The notes under the pieces were generated by a model. That model searched no databases, was not told the DNA's origin, and saw only the letters and a program-made list of their open reading frames with translations. Made by a program: the position numbers and the translations under genes. DNA of 64,000 nucleotides from Bog-473 sp963779735. Its GTDB lineage: Bacteria; Actinomycetota; Acidimicrobiia; Acidimicrobiales; RAAP-2. The stretch is taken from assembly GCA_963779735.1 (NCBI GenBank), contig CAVZZJ010000009.1:1-64000 (forward strand), given 5' to 3'. Shown here in pieces: positions 50,395 through 59,224 of this stretch. Numbering within the stretch: the first letter of the stretch is position 1; each line of letters opens with the position of its first letter.

Positions 50395-53106
50395 TCAGCC
50401 CTTGGCCGCCGCCCAGCTCGGACCCGTCGCCATGGAGATGGTCAGGGGGACCTTGAGGTCGGCCGCACCGGTGAGGGCATCCTCGGTGAGGCGGCCCGCC
50501 TCGGCCTCCTCCCCGGCCGCCACCTCGACGATGACCTCGTCGTGGACCTGGAGGACGAGCCGGCTGGTCAGCCCTCCCTGCTCGAGGGACCGGTCGAGCC
50601 GCACCAGGGCCAGCTTGAAGATGTCGGCGGCCAGCCCCTGAATTCCGGCGTTCATCGCCTGACGCTCTGCGGCCTGCCTCAGGCGGTAGTTCGAGGCGTG
50701 CAGGTCGGGCAGTGGTCGGACCCGGCCGAACTCGGTGCACGTCGCCCCCCGCACCCGAGCCTCGGCCACCGTCTCGTCCATGTACTGCTTCACCCGGGGG
50801 AAGGCCCCGAAGTAGCTGTCCATGATGGCGGCCGCCTCCTCCACCGGCACGCCGAGGCGCTGGCTCAGCCCGTAGGCCTCCATGCCGTAGGCCAGGCCGT
50901 AGGAGACCATTTTGGCGAACTCGCGCTGGGTGTGGGTCACCTCCTCGGCGGGCAACCGGAACACCCCCGACGCCACCACCCGGTGGACGTCGGAGCCCGA
51001 GGTCATGGCTTCTATCAGCCCCGGGTCGCCGGAGAGATGGGCGATGACCCGCAGCTCGACCTGGTCGTAGTCGGCCACCAAGAAGGTGCACCCGGCCGCC
51101 GGCACGAAGGCGCGTCGGAACTGCTTGCCCAGCTCGGTGCGGACCGGGATGTTGTGCAGGTTCGGCCTGTCCGAGGAGATCCGTCCCGTCCGGGCCACCG
51201 TCTGGCGGAACGAGGCGTGGATCCTTCCGTCCGCGGCCACCTCGGCCAGTAGGTTCTCGCCGTAGGTCGAGCGGAGCTTCTCCACCTCGCGATAGGACAG
51301 CAGCGCGTCCACGATCGGGTGGACGCCCCGCAGGCTCTCGAGCGTCTGGGCGTCGGTCGAGTAGCCCGTCTTCGTCTTCTTGCCCGGCGTCAGGCCGAGC
51401 TCGTCGTAGAGCACGGTGCGCAGCTGCTGGGTGGAGTTGACGTTGAACTCGTGCCCGGCCAGCTCCTGCACCCTTCCCTGCAGCGCGGCCGCCGACCCCT
51501 TCAGCTCGCCGCTGATTTTGGTGAGCTCGACCCGGTCGATGCCGATGCCGGCCACCTCCATCTTGGCCAGCACCCGTACCAGCGGCGTCTCGATGTCGTC
51601 GTGCAGCGAGCCCATGTCCAGGGCGTCGAGCCGCGCCCGGTACCCCTCGGCCAGCTCGGCCACCTCCCTCCCCTCCTCCACCAGGGTCTGGGTCTCCGCC
51701 TCGCCGGTCATCAGTTGGAGCTGGCCGCCGGCGCCGCGCAGGTCGGCCAGCTCGTACTCCCCGCTCGACGCGTCGAGGAGGTACGCCGCCACGCCGGTGT
51801 CCATGACCAGCCCGGTGCAGTCGATCCCCAGGGGCAGGAGCGAGCGCATCGCCTCCTTGACCTGGTGGCCCACCACCGGGAGAGCCAGCGCGGCCTTCAG
51901 CGCGCCGACCACCGGTGCCGCGGACAAAAGGTCGGCGCGCAGCGTCACCGCGCGGAGGGGGGCGACCAGCGCCAGGCCGCTGAGGGGGCTGCGCCCCGGC
52001 GTCCCTTCCCAGCGCGCCACCAGGCTGAGGGGCCCAGGGGCGAGAGTGGCGAGATCCTCGACCGCCGCTGTGGCCGTGGCCGGTGCCCGCACGTCGACGG
52101 GGTCGGCCGGCTTGGCCCGCGCCGCGGGGGGAACGGTGGCGGGCGTCCCGACCGGCGCTGCGGCGGGCGCGGCGGCGGGCGTTGCGGCCGGCCCCCCGGC
52201 GGGCAGCCCCAGCGCTCCCGAGCTGAACAGCTCCTCCATGCGCCGCCACTGGGTCTTGAGCTCGTAGCGGGCGAACGCCGCCTCGGCCGTCCCGTGGTCC
52301 CAGGTGCCGAGCCGGAGCTGGTCCACGTGCACCCCGAGCGGCACGTCGCGCACGAGGGGGATCACGGCCGCGTTGGAGCGGGCCAGGTCCTCGTTCTTGG
52401 CCAGGTTCTCCCGCAGCTTGGGTGAGAGCTCGCCCAGGTGGGCGTAGATTCCGTCCAGGTCCCCATAGGTGGTCAGCAGCTTGGCCGCCGTTTTCTCCCC
52501 CACCCCGGGCACTCCGGGCAGGTTGTCCGACGGGTCCCCCCGCAGCGCGGCCAGCAGCACGTACTGCGAGGGCGGCACGCCGCAGCGCTCCACGATGCCC
52601 GCCTCGTCGTAAAGGGAGTAGTCGCTCACCCCGCGGCGGTTGTAGAGGACTCGGACATGGGGGTCCTCTATGAGCTGGAAGCTGTCCCGGTCCCCGGTGA
52701 CGACCACCACGTCGGTGCCGCGATCGCGGGCCTCGGTGGCCAGCGTGGCCAGGACGTCGTCCGCCTCGAAGCCGGGCGCCTCGACGACGGGGATGGCCAG
52801 GGCCTCCATGATCTCGCGAATCATGTCGAACTGGGGCAGCAGCTTGTCCGGCGTCTCGGCCCGTCCGGCCTTGTAGTCGGCGACCATCTCGTCGCGAAAG
52901 GTCGCGCCGGGCAGGTCGAACGCGACCGCCAGGGACGCGGGCTGGTGCTCGTTGATGACGTAGGCCACCATGGACACAAACCCGTGCAGGGCGTTGGTCA
53001 CGATCCCCGAGGTGGTGGCCAGGGTGTCGGGCAACGCGAAGTAGGCCCGGAAGGCCAGCGACATGCCGTCGAGGAGGAACAGCGGACCCCGCGTGGGCGG
53101 CTGCAC
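50395..53106 (-). CDS. polA: DNA polymerase I
   Basis: The 903-residue enzyme fills gaps in DNA repair and removes primers. The N-terminal 5' nuclease (about residues 1-300) has LFLLDGMSLAFRAYFAL, FEADDVLATLA and VTGDRDSFQLI. The middle domain lacks clear 3'-5' exonuclease carboxylates, as in Taq and mycobacterial enzymes. The polymerase domain (about 525-903) has DYDQVELRVIAHLSGDP, the O-helix REFAKMVSYGLAYGM and QVHDEVIVEV. A linker near residues 300-350 is an unusual Ala/Pro/Thr-rich stretch. The GTG start overlaps the response-regulator stop by one base (TAGTG). Confidence 0.96.
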   Translation of the reverse strand: MQPPTRGPLFLLDGMSLAFRAYFALPDTLATTSGIVTNALHGFVSMVAYVINEHQPASLAVAFDLPGATFRDEMVADYKAGRAETPDKLLPQFDMIREIMEALAIPVVEAPGFEADDVLATLATEARDRGTDVVVVTGDRDSFQLIEDPHVRVLYNRRGVSDYSLYDEAGIVERCGVPPSQYVLLAALRGDPSDNLPGVPGVGEKTAAKLLTTYGDLDGIYAHLGELSPKLRENLAKNEDLARSNAAVIPLVRDVPLGVHVDQLRLGTWDHGTAEAAFARYELKTQWRRMEELFSSGALGLPAGGPAATPAAAPAAAPVGTPATVPPAARAKPADPVDVRAPATATAAVEDLATLAPGPLSLVARWEGTPGRSPLSGLALVAPLRAVTLRADLLSAAPVVGALKAALALPVVGHQVKEAMRSLLPLGIDCTGLVMDTGVAAYLLDASSGEYELADLRGAGGQLQLMTGEAETQTLVEEGREVAELAEGYRARLDALDMGSLHDDIETPLVRVLAKMEVAGIGIDRVELTKISGELKGSAAALQGRVQELAGHEFNVNSTQQLRTVLYDELGLTPGKKTKTGYSTDAQTLESLRGVHPIVDALLSYREVEKLRSTYGENLLAEVAADGRIHASFRQTVARTGRISSDRPNLHNIPVRTELGKQFRRAFVPAAGCTFLVADYDQVELRVIAHLSGDPGLIEAMTSGSDVHRVVASGVFRLPAEEVTHTQREFAKMVSYGLAYGMEAYGLSQRLGVPVEEAAAIMDSYFGAFPRVKQYMDETVAEARVRGATCTEFGRVRPLPDLHASNYRLRQAAERQAMNAGIQGLAADIFKLALVRLDRSLEQGGLTSRLVLQVHDEVIVEVAAGEEAEAGRLTEDALTGAADLKVPLTISMATGPSWAAAKG

Positions 53107-53717
53107 TACGGGGTCAGGGTGCCGTCGACGATCTGCTGAGCCACGTCGCGCATGCGGACCCGTCTCTGCATGGCCGTCTGCTGAATGAAGCTGAAGGCCT
53201 CGTGCTCCGCCAGATCGTTGCGGTCCATCAGGGTGGCCTTGGCCTGGTCGACCACACGCCGGGTGGCGATCTTGTCCTCCGCTCCCCCGCCCCCCGACGC
53301 TTCACCGGACTCTTCGTCGGCGATGGCCCACTCCTGGCGGGCCCGTGACAGCACGTCGGCCACGGCCGGCAGCAGCTCTCGGGGCTGGAAGGGCTTGACC
53401 AGGTACGCCGACACCCCGGCGTCGCGGGCCTCCTCTATGAGGTCGCGCTGGCTGAACGCCGTGAGGAGCACCACCGCCACCTGGAAGCGCGAGGTGATCT
53501 CGCGGGCCGCCTGCAGCCCGTCGAGGCCGGGCATCTTGATGTCCAAGATGGCCAGGTCGGGCAGATGCTCCTCCACCAGCTGCACCGCCTCGTCGCCCCT
53601 CCCGCTCTCGCCGACGACCTCGTAGCCGGCCGAGGTGAGTATCTCCTTCAGGTCGAGGCGGATGATCGCCTCGTCCTCGGCGATCACCACCCGGGCCAGG
53701 GTCCCCGCCCCGGTCAC
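53106..53717 (-). CDS. pdtaR: ANTAR-domain response regulator (PdtaR-like)
   Basis: The 203-residue protein has a receiver domain (about residues 8-125) with the acidic pocket AEDE, phosphoacceptor Asp59 in LAILDIKMPG, Thr86 and Lys108 (LVKPFQP). The C-terminal ANTAR domain (about 140-200) contains RRVVDQAKATLMDRNDLAEHEAF and binds RNA hairpins to stop termination. In mycobacteria PdtaR sits close to polA as here. I chose the GTG at 53717 because it overlaps the upstream small gene by four bases (GTGA). The partner kinase PdtaS is not in the window. Confidence 0.9.
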   Translation of the reverse strand: MTGAGTLARVVIAEDEAIIRLDLKEILTSAGYEVVGESGRGDEAVQLVEEHLPDLAILDIKMPGLDGLQAAREITSRFQVAVVLLTAFSQRDLIEEARDAGVSAYLVKPFQPRELLPAVADVLSRARQEWAIADEESGEASGGGGAEDKIATRRVVDQAKATLMDRNDLAEHEAFSFIQQTAMQRRVRMRDVAQQIVDGTLTP

Positions 53718-54007
53718 GATCGTCCGGTGGTCACGTCGGCCAGGAGCTCGTCCTGGCGTCGCTCCAGGTCGCGCACCGTGCCGGCCAGGGCGTCGCGCGC
53801 CTTGGCCATGGCATCGGCGTGGCGCGCCGCCTCGCTGTGCTCGTGCGCGGCCAGCGGTGTCTCGGAGACGAGCGAGCGCACCCGCATCTCCTCGGCCGAC
53901 TCCATCACCACGGCCAGCTGCTCGTCGAGAACCGCCAGATCCTCCCGGGCGCGCACCAGGCGTGCGTGGACGTCTCGGATACGACGCTCGAGCAGGGCAC
54001 GATGCAT
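53714..54007 (-). CDS. small coiled-coil protein coupled to the ANTAR regulator
   Basis: This is a 97-residue, highly charged protein with heptad-like runs of Leu, Ala and Val across residues 5-90 (RRIRDVHARLVRAREDLAVL, then MAKARDALAGTVRDLERRQ). It has no membrane segment or known motif. It is predicted to be almost all helix. The ATG at 54007 and the GTGA overlap with the response-regulator start suggest the two are translated together. I do not recognise the family; a role as a binding partner of the regulator is only an inference from coupling. Confidence 0.65.
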   Translation of the reverse strand: MHRALLERRIRDVHARLVRAREDLAVLDEQLAVVMESAEEMRVRSLVSETPLAAHEHSEAARHADAMAKARDALAGTVRDLERRQDELLADVTTGRS

Positions 54008-54019
54008 GGAGCGTCGAGT

Positions 54020-55174
54020 CTACGTTGCCGGGAACCAAACGCGGCGCGCGTCGGGATGGCGGCGCGCCGCCGCGGTCGGCTCCGAGCCGACGCCCGGACC
54101 ACGGGGCACCTGCACCCACCCGTCCCTCACCTCGGGATAGGCCTCGGTGCCGCACGGATCGGCGGACAGGTAGGTCGCCGGGTGACTCAAGTCGCCGACC
54201 AGGCCGGCGGCGTCCTGGGCCAGCCGGGCCGCCAACGCCAGATTGGCCGCCCGCCCGAGTCCGGCCTCGAAGAACCCGCCCACGAAGACCGGTACACCGG
54301 CGGTGGCACACGCGGCGTGGGCCACCCGGGTGGCCCTCAGCCCGCCCAGCCGGCCCGGCTTGAGGCAGGCCATCTGGCAGGCCCGGTTGCGCAGGGCGTC
54401 CAACACCCGGCGGGGGGAGGTGAGCGACTCATCGAGGCAGACCGGGAGCGAGATGCGGTCGGCGAACTCGGCCAGCGCCACCAGATCGGCCGGCGGCAGG
54501 GGTTGCTCTATGCACAGCACCCCGAACCCGCCCAGTCGGCCCAGCCGCTCGGCGTCCCCGAGCCCGTACGACCCGTTGGCGTCCACCTGGAGCACGACGT
54601 CGGGATGATCCTTTCGCAGCACCGCCACCGGTTCGAGGTCCCACCCCGGCCCGATCTTGACCCGCACCCGGGCCGCACCGCCCGCCACCGCCTCGGTCAC
54701 CTGCTCGCGCAGGACCCCCAGGTCTCGACCGGGTGGGATCCCCATCGCGGCCCCCACGGGGAGCACGTCGAACCCCTCACCCACCTCCAGTACCTGGGCC
54801 AGGGAGCGGCCCGAGAGCCGGAGCTCGGCGTCGGCCACGGCCATCTCGAACACCGCGGCCATCATGCGATCGGGCGCCGAGCTCCCGAAGAGCTGGGCGA
54901 TCTCGCTCTCGCGGGGCAGCTGCCCGCCCCGTGCGGCCGAGGCGTCCACCAGCCGCCTGACCCCGCGCGCCGCCACCGCACCCTCGACGACGTCCACGCT
55001 TGGGTCGACCACCGTCCCCTCGCCGAGCGCGGCGCACTCGCCCCATCCCTCCGCCTGCTCGGTGACCACCCGCACGAAGAGCAGCGAGCGGGTCCGGTGC
55101 ACGCCCACCGCCGTCCCGACGTCCGAGCGGAAAGGGACAGCCAGGCGGACCAGCTCTACTCCCACCAGCTTCAT
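54020..55174 (-). CDS. menC: o-succinylbenzoate synthase / enolase-superfamily enzyme
   Basis: The 384-residue protein is an enolase-superfamily enzyme. An N-terminal capping domain is followed by the barrel with RVRVKIGPGWD and metal ligands in LQVDANGSY, LCIEQPLPP and CLDESLTS. A later LKPGRLGG lysine and the GGFFEAGLGRAANLALAA segment are typical of the OSBS/N-acylamino acid racemase branch. Menaquinone synthesis (dehydration to o-succinylbenzoate) is the likely role, but racemase activity cannot be excluded and no other men gene is adjacent. It starts at ATG 55174 and is followed by the coiled-coil gene after 12 bp. Confidence 0.85.
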   Translation of the reverse strand: MKLVGVELVRLAVPFRSDVGTAVGVHRTRSLLFVRVVTEQAEGWGECAALGEGTVVDPSVDVVEGAVAARGVRRLVDASAARGGQLPRESEIAQLFGSSAPDRMMAAVFEMAVADAELRLSGRSLAQVLEVGEGFDVLPVGAAMGIPPGRDLGVLREQVTEAVAGGAARVRVKIGPGWDLEPVAVLRKDHPDVVLQVDANGSYGLGDAERLGRLGGFGVLCIEQPLPPADLVALAEFADRISLPVCLDESLTSPRRVLDALRNRACQMACLKPGRLGGLRATRVAHAACATAGVPVFVGGFFEAGLGRAANLALAARLAQDAAGLVGDLSHPATYLSADPCGTEAYPEVRDGWVQVPRGPGVGSEPTAAARRHPDARRVWFPAT

Positions 55175-55475
55175 CGGCTCGCGATTCCCTCAATGGCCAC
55201 GGTGATGTCCACGGTCCTCGCCGTCACGACACGGTCCTCGCCGTCACGACACCCCCCACTCAGATCGGCCGAGACTCCGAGACTAGGTGGCGCCGCAGTC
55301 GAGCCACCACTCGTGTGGTTCGGCTGGAGTGCGCAGCATGCGTCGCGGAGATCGCGGCCGATCTCTGCGGCCTGAACGGGTCGTCGGCGACCACCGCAAC
55401 GGCATCGACGGGCCGAGTCGAGCGGGACCTGCACCGACGGCTTCGGTCAGGACCCCCCGAGCACGGGACGCACGT
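55175..55475. other. 300-bp intergenic region between glycan cluster and menC
   Basis: Apart from the 20-bp tandem duplication near menC, no feature is evident. Short open frames on both strands have no motifs and look accidental. It probably contains the menC promoter and the end of the GT2 transcript; no clear terminator hairpin was found. Confidence 0.4.
55211..55250. repeat. perfect 20-bp tandem duplication upstream of menC
   Basis: ACGGTCCTCGCCGTCACGAC occurs twice head to tail (55211-55230 and 55231-55250), 36 bp before the menC start codon. It could alter promoter spacing or provide two binding sites; no protein is suggested. Confidence 0.85.
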
Positions 55476-56540
55476 TCATGAGAGAACTCCCGGAGACTCA
55501 TCGGGGAGACTCTCTCTCCGGCCCGGCACGATCACGTCGACCGGGATCGACGGCGCGCTGGACAGCGTATCCTCGTACAACCGTTCGCGGTTGAGGGACC
55601 TGCCCAGCGCGGGAATCGCCCGAGAAGTCAAGTATTGGCTGAGGATCCCGACGCACTCGCACCGCTCGGCGACCGACAGGGGAGCCCGGCGGATGGCCGC
55701 CAAGTACGCCCACACGTACTCGCCGTAGAGGCGGACGACCGGATGGCGCAGACGGTTCGCGCGCCGCGGGTCCATCGTCGCGCATCGCTCGCGCACCTTT
55801 TTGGGCAGTTGTCCAGGATGTTCCCGGCGGAAGTACATCCACTCCTCCACCTGTCGAAAGCCGCCGTGCAAGGCGAGTTCGGCATTGAGCACCCGATCAG
55901 CGAAGTGGTAGCTCCCCTGGGCCCTCATGCGTCGCAGGGCCCGGGTGCGGATCACTGCGTACTCGTAGTCATGGCAGCCCTCATAGAGCACGCTCCGGAA
56001 CCTGTCGGCCGCCCGCGGTGCGTCGAGGGCCACTCCGGGGCCGAACGTGCCGACCACGCTGCCGGAGCTGTCAACCACGGCAGACCAGCTGTGTGCCAGC
56101 ACCGCATGTGGGTCGTCGTCGAGCGCGTGGACACAGCGTGCCAACAGGTCACGCGCATAGAGATCGTCATGCGCGGCGCTCTTGAACAGCTCCCCTCTGG
56201 CCTGCTGGAGCACAAAGATGTGGTTCGGCACGAGGCCGATGTTGCGCTCCTGCCGGATGTAACGGATACGGTGGTCCTGCCGCGCATAGCGAAGGCAGAT
56301 CTCGGATGTGCCGTCCATCGATGCGTTGTCCGACACGATGAGCTCGAAGTCCTCGTAGGTCTGTCCCAGCAGCGCCTCGAGCGCTTCACCGATGTGGCGT
56401 TCCCCGTTGTAGACCGGCAACCCGATGCTCAATCTCGGCACGGCGCTGAGTCGCCTCGTGCGAACCTCCTCGGCTCGTGACCAGGCGTCCGCGTGCGGCC
56501 CACCAGGGCGACGCCGCCTATTCGGACGGTGGTCAACCAT
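55476..56540 (-). CDS. GT2 family glycosyltransferase
   Basis: The 354-residue cytoplasmic enzyme has a GT-A core (about residues 35-190): LSIGLPVYNGERHIGEAL, ELIVSDNASMDGTSEI and the region AHDDLYARDLLARC with a D-D pair for metal and nucleotide binding. The C-terminal 150 residues are helical and basic. It probably adds a sugar to a surface glycan. The ATG at 56540 overlaps the deacetylase-dioxygenase gene by eight bases; an ATG 12 bases earlier and a GTG near the conserved start are alternatives. It is the last gene of the cluster's minus-strand run. Confidence 0.85.
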   Translation of the reverse strand: MVDHRPNRRRRPGGPHADAWSRAEEVRTRRLSAVPRLSIGLPVYNGERHIGEALEALLGQTYEDFELIVSDNASMDGTSEICLRYARQDHRIRYIRQERNIGLVPNHIFVLQQARGELFKSAAHDDLYARDLLARCVHALDDDPHAVLAHSWSAVVDSSGSVVGTFGPGVALDAPRAADRFRSVLYEGCHDYEYAVIRTRALRRMRAQGSYHFADRVLNAELALHGGFRQVEEWMYFRREHPGQLPKKVRERCATMDPRRANRLRHPVVRLYGEYVWAYLAAIRRAPLSVAERCECVGILSQYLTSRAIPALGRSLNRERLYEDTLSSAPSIPVDVIVPGRRESLPDESPGVLS

Positions 56541-58188
56541 GGAGCTCGGCACCCTCGGGTGCCGGCGGCGCGAAGACTAGGACCGATCCCGCCGGAGGCT
56601 CGCCAAACGACCGGACCACCCACTCCTCGTCGAATGCAGCTTCGTCGGAGACTCGGCGGAAGTCTCGGATGGCAGTGCCCGTGCAGCTCACGTCGACCAG
56701 CGGAGCGCCGCGCCCGGAATGGAGATCCGTCACGTCGACCGTCCGGAAGTCGACGCTGAAACGGGCCCTCCCCGACGTGTTCGGGACGGAGGCGTGGAGC
56801 TGTGCCCCGGAGAACAGCACCACGCCGCCGACATGTGGCAGGACCACGAGCTCATCGCTTGGAGCGTGATGTAGGGCTGCCGGCCGGGCCTGCTCCTCCA
56901 CGTTGACCTGGGCTGCGGTGGTCAGCCGCGCCCTGTTGTTCCTGTAGTAGTCGAATCCGCCCGAACTGTTCGCCACGGCTCGGTTGAAGGCTTGGAGGTC
57001 AAAGCACATGGCGTTGTCCGAGCTGACAGGGAAAACGGGAAGCCACCAGTTGATCTGCTGAACCGGCGCGCTGTACCAGGTGTCGCGATGCCAGCGGAAC
57101 GCGTGCGCGATGCCGGTGGTCAGGTGACCCGCTGGAAAGGAAGTGCGAGGCTTCGGGAGGTCGTAGTGGGTCTCCCCCGCGGGGAAGCCCGCCTCGCGGA
57201 TGATGGCGCGGACCAGCTCTTTCGACTTGGGTGAATGAATGAAGCGAGGCTTCCAGTCGTCCAGCAGCTTCGCCATCTCCGTCTTGTCGATATGCTCGTG
57301 CGCGTACTCCGGTTCATAGGGTGCGAACAGGTCGAGGAGCTGTTCTCGTACGTGGTCGACGAGCGAACCCACGCTCCGCAGCGTCGTGAGGACCACCACG
57401 TTGCCGTCGTAGGCGGACTGGCGCAGCTCCGGTGGAGATAGATCGGGATCGACCAGGACTGACACGCGTCCCGTCCCCGCGCACCGAGGCGCTTCCCCGT
57501 CGGTCCCCGCCCGGGTGCGTCCCTCCGCGGCTGCTCCGACGGAGCGATCACCGCCTTCGGCGGAGGTGTACCCCTCCGCGTAGCGTGCCCGACACTCCAT
57601 GCCGCGCAGACGGGCCAACCCAAGGAAAACCTCGTCGTCCCACCCGTCGCGCCCCGCCAGGGAGGGGAAACACTTATGGAGTAGCTCGACCTTACGGTGC
57701 ATCACCTCTGGTGTGAGGGGGACATACAGCCTCGGGCGACCGAGGTCGCCGTCCCACCTGAGGATCTCGTAGGACAAGCACAACCGCTCCCGAAAGACCA
57801 TGCGTACCACCTGCCCGAGCGTCCGGCGGTCCTGGTGAGGATCGCTCGACGACGGAGCGAGAATGAGATCGGGCACGCAGGTTCGTCCGACGTCCTCGAG
57901 GACCTCCTTCACGCGATCCCACACCATCGGAAGTCGACCGCCGGGCAGATCGAGAAGGTCGACCGTGACGTCGGCCTCCGGAAGGAATGCCGCCGCAGCA
58001 TCACGAGCTTCGGCATGGCGCTCTCGGGTCCCGGTGAGCACGACGTAGCGGACAACCAACCGGGGCTGGCTGGCGGCGAGCGTCAGCAGCGTCCCTCCCG
58101 CTCCGATCTCAATGTCATCGGGGTGGGCGCCGATCGCCAGCACCGTAAGTGGACTCTCAACCGGTAGCTCGAAGCGTAGGGGGAGCAC
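56533..58188 (-). CDS. fusion of PIG-L (LmbE) deacetylase and 2-oxoglutarate/Fe(II) dioxygenase
   Basis: The 551-residue protein has two enzyme-like halves. Residues 14-205 are a PIG-L/LmbE domain with AHPDD (His22, Asp24, Asp25) and DPHQDRR. In well-studied members such as MshB the last residue of the HxDH motif is the third zinc ligand, but here it is Arg121. After a Gly/Ala-rich linker (about 209-240), residues 245-485 look like a 2-oxoglutarate/Fe(II) dioxygenase. His367-x-Asp369 (FRWHRDTWY) and His465 (GAQLHASVPN) form a facial triad, with Arg474/476 for 2-oxoglutarate. It may deacetylate and hydroxylate a sugar or lipid precursor. It starts six bases after the nucleotidyltransferase stop and overlaps the GT2 start. 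Confidence 0.8.
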   Translation of the reverse strand: MLPLRFELPVESPLTVLAIGAHPDDIEIGAGGTLLTLAASQPRLVVRYVVLTGTRERHAEARDAAAAFLPEADVTVDLLDLPGGRLPMVWDRVKEVLEDVGRTCVPDLILAPSSSDPHQDRRTLGQVVRMVFRERLCLSYEILRWDGDLGRPRLYVPLTPEVMHRKVELLHKCFPSLAGRDGWDDEVFLGLARLRGMECRARYAEGYTSAEGGDRSVGAAAEGRTRAGTDGEAPRCAGTGRVSVLVDPDLSPPELRQSAYDGNVVVLTTLRSVGSLVDHVREQLLDLFAPYEPEYAHEHIDKTEMAKLLDDWKPRFIHSPKSKELVRAIIREAGFPAGETHYDLPKPRTSFPAGHLTTGIAHAFRWHRDTWYSAPVQQINWWLPVFPVSSDNAMCFDLQAFNRAVANSSGGFDYYRNNRARLTTAAQVNVEEQARPAALHHAPSDELVVLPHVGGVVLFSGAQLHASVPNTSGRARFSVDFRTVDVTDLHSGRGAPLVDVSCTGTAIRDFRRVSDEAAFDEEWVVRSFGEPPAGSVLVFAPPAPEGAELHG

Positions 58189-58194
58189 GACGGA

Positions 58195-59043
58195 TCAGCG
58201 CCCAACAGCGGGCGACGCATAGTCTCCAGATCCGATGTCGCCGCTCCCCGCCACGGTCGCGCATCGTTCCGGGTCCCAGATCATCCACGGACAGTCGGCG
58301 CGGTGGTACCGCTCGTCGAGCTGTATCCGCTCCTTCACTGTGTCTGCCGGCGACCAGTAGCCCTTGTAGGGGTACGCGAGGACCCGGCCCCTGCGAACCA
58401 AACGGGCCAGAGCGTCCTCGACGAGGTCTTCGTCTTCGTTGAGCTCGTCGAAGATATCCGGCCGAAAGAGGAAGTAGCCGCCATTCTCCCAATGACGCAG
58501 GTCCCGCATGGGCGTCACGCCAGTGATCCACCCGTCGTCGCCAATGTCCACCGCGTGGTGCGAGGACTGTGGTGGTACGGCCAACAGGCTGGCCACCGCG
58601 TCGGTCGTCGCGAAGCGATCGATCATGTCGGGCAGCGGCGCATCCGTGAGCACATCGGCGTAGTTGGCCATGAACATCGGTTCGTGGGCAACGAATCGAC
58701 GTACTCGACGAAGCCGCTCCCCGATCGGGGAGCTCAGGCCGGTGTCCACGAAGGTGATCTGCCAGTCAGCGGTGTCGGTCCTGAACAACGACGGCTCGTG
58801 CGAACCCCGCTCCAAGACGAAATCGTTCGAACGTGTCTCGTCGTAGTGGAGAAAGAAGTCCTTTACGGCGGATGCGCCGTAGCCGAGACACAGAACGAAG
58901 TCCGTGTGGCCGAAGTGGGCGTAGTACCGCATCACGTGCCAAATCAACGGCCGCTCCCCCACCAGCGCCATTGGCTTGGGTCCGGTCGTGACCCCGTCAC
59001 GCATCCGCATCCCGAGTCCGCCGCAGAAGAGGACCACCTTCAT
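58195..59043 (-). CDS. sugar-1-phosphate nucleotidyltransferase (RfbF-like)
   Basis: The 282-residue protein resembles glucose-1-phosphate cytidylyltransferase. It has KVVLFCGGLGMRMRDG, the PKPMALVGERPLIWHVM lysine region, and CLGYGASAVKDFF. YADVLTD carries the metal-binding aspartate and YWSPADTVKE is near the end. It would activate a hexose phosphate for the cluster. Whether the base is CTP, UTP or dTTP cannot be read. The C-terminal 25 residues differ from typical RfbF. It is the first gene of the unit that continues with the deacetylase-dioxygenase fusion and GT2. Confidence 0.85.
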   Translation of the reverse strand: MKVVLFCGGLGMRMRDGVTTGPKPMALVGERPLIWHVMRYYAHFGHTDFVLCLGYGASAVKDFFLHYDETRSNDFVLERGSHEPSLFRTDTADWQITFVDTGLSSPIGERLRRVRRFVAHEPMFMANYADVLTDAPLPDMIDRFATTDAVASLLAVPPQSSHHAVDIGDDGWITGVTPMRDLRHWENGGYFLFRPDIFDELNEDEDLVEDALARLVRRGRVLAYPYKGYWSPADTVKERIQLDERYHRADCPWMIWDPERCATVAGSGDIGSGDYASPAVGR

Positions 59044-59182
59044 GAAACGGACCGCCTAGCACGATGTCGAGAAAGGTCCCTATGGGGGGCACACCGCACA
59101 AGCAGTAACGCACACCGGTACGACATGACTCCCCGATCTGACCACCAATGAACGTGAATTGTGAGGGGCCGATCCGCTTCCT

Positions 59183-59200
59183 GATACGTACCGCGGTATC
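59183..59200. promoter_or_regulatory. palindromic candidate operator before the nucleotidyltransferase operon
   Basis: GATACGTACCGCGGTATC contains the perfect palindrome TACCGCGGTA framed by GATAC and GTATC. It lies about 140 bp upstream of the start at 59043, in a 181-bp non-coding gap. Dyad symmetry and position suggest a regulator site. Confidence 0.4.
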
Positions 59201-59224
59201 GAAACCCCGGGCACCGCCCCGTTG

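Noticed and set aside
50300..52249. Apparent 650-residue N-terminal extension of S1
   Set aside because: The frame is open through polA but out of its frame. S1 homology begins at 50299.
55287..55728. Short plus-strand frames upstream of and opposite the GT2 gene
   Set aside because: No motif, no ribosome-binding site, and they run into the antisense of a clear glycosyltransferase.
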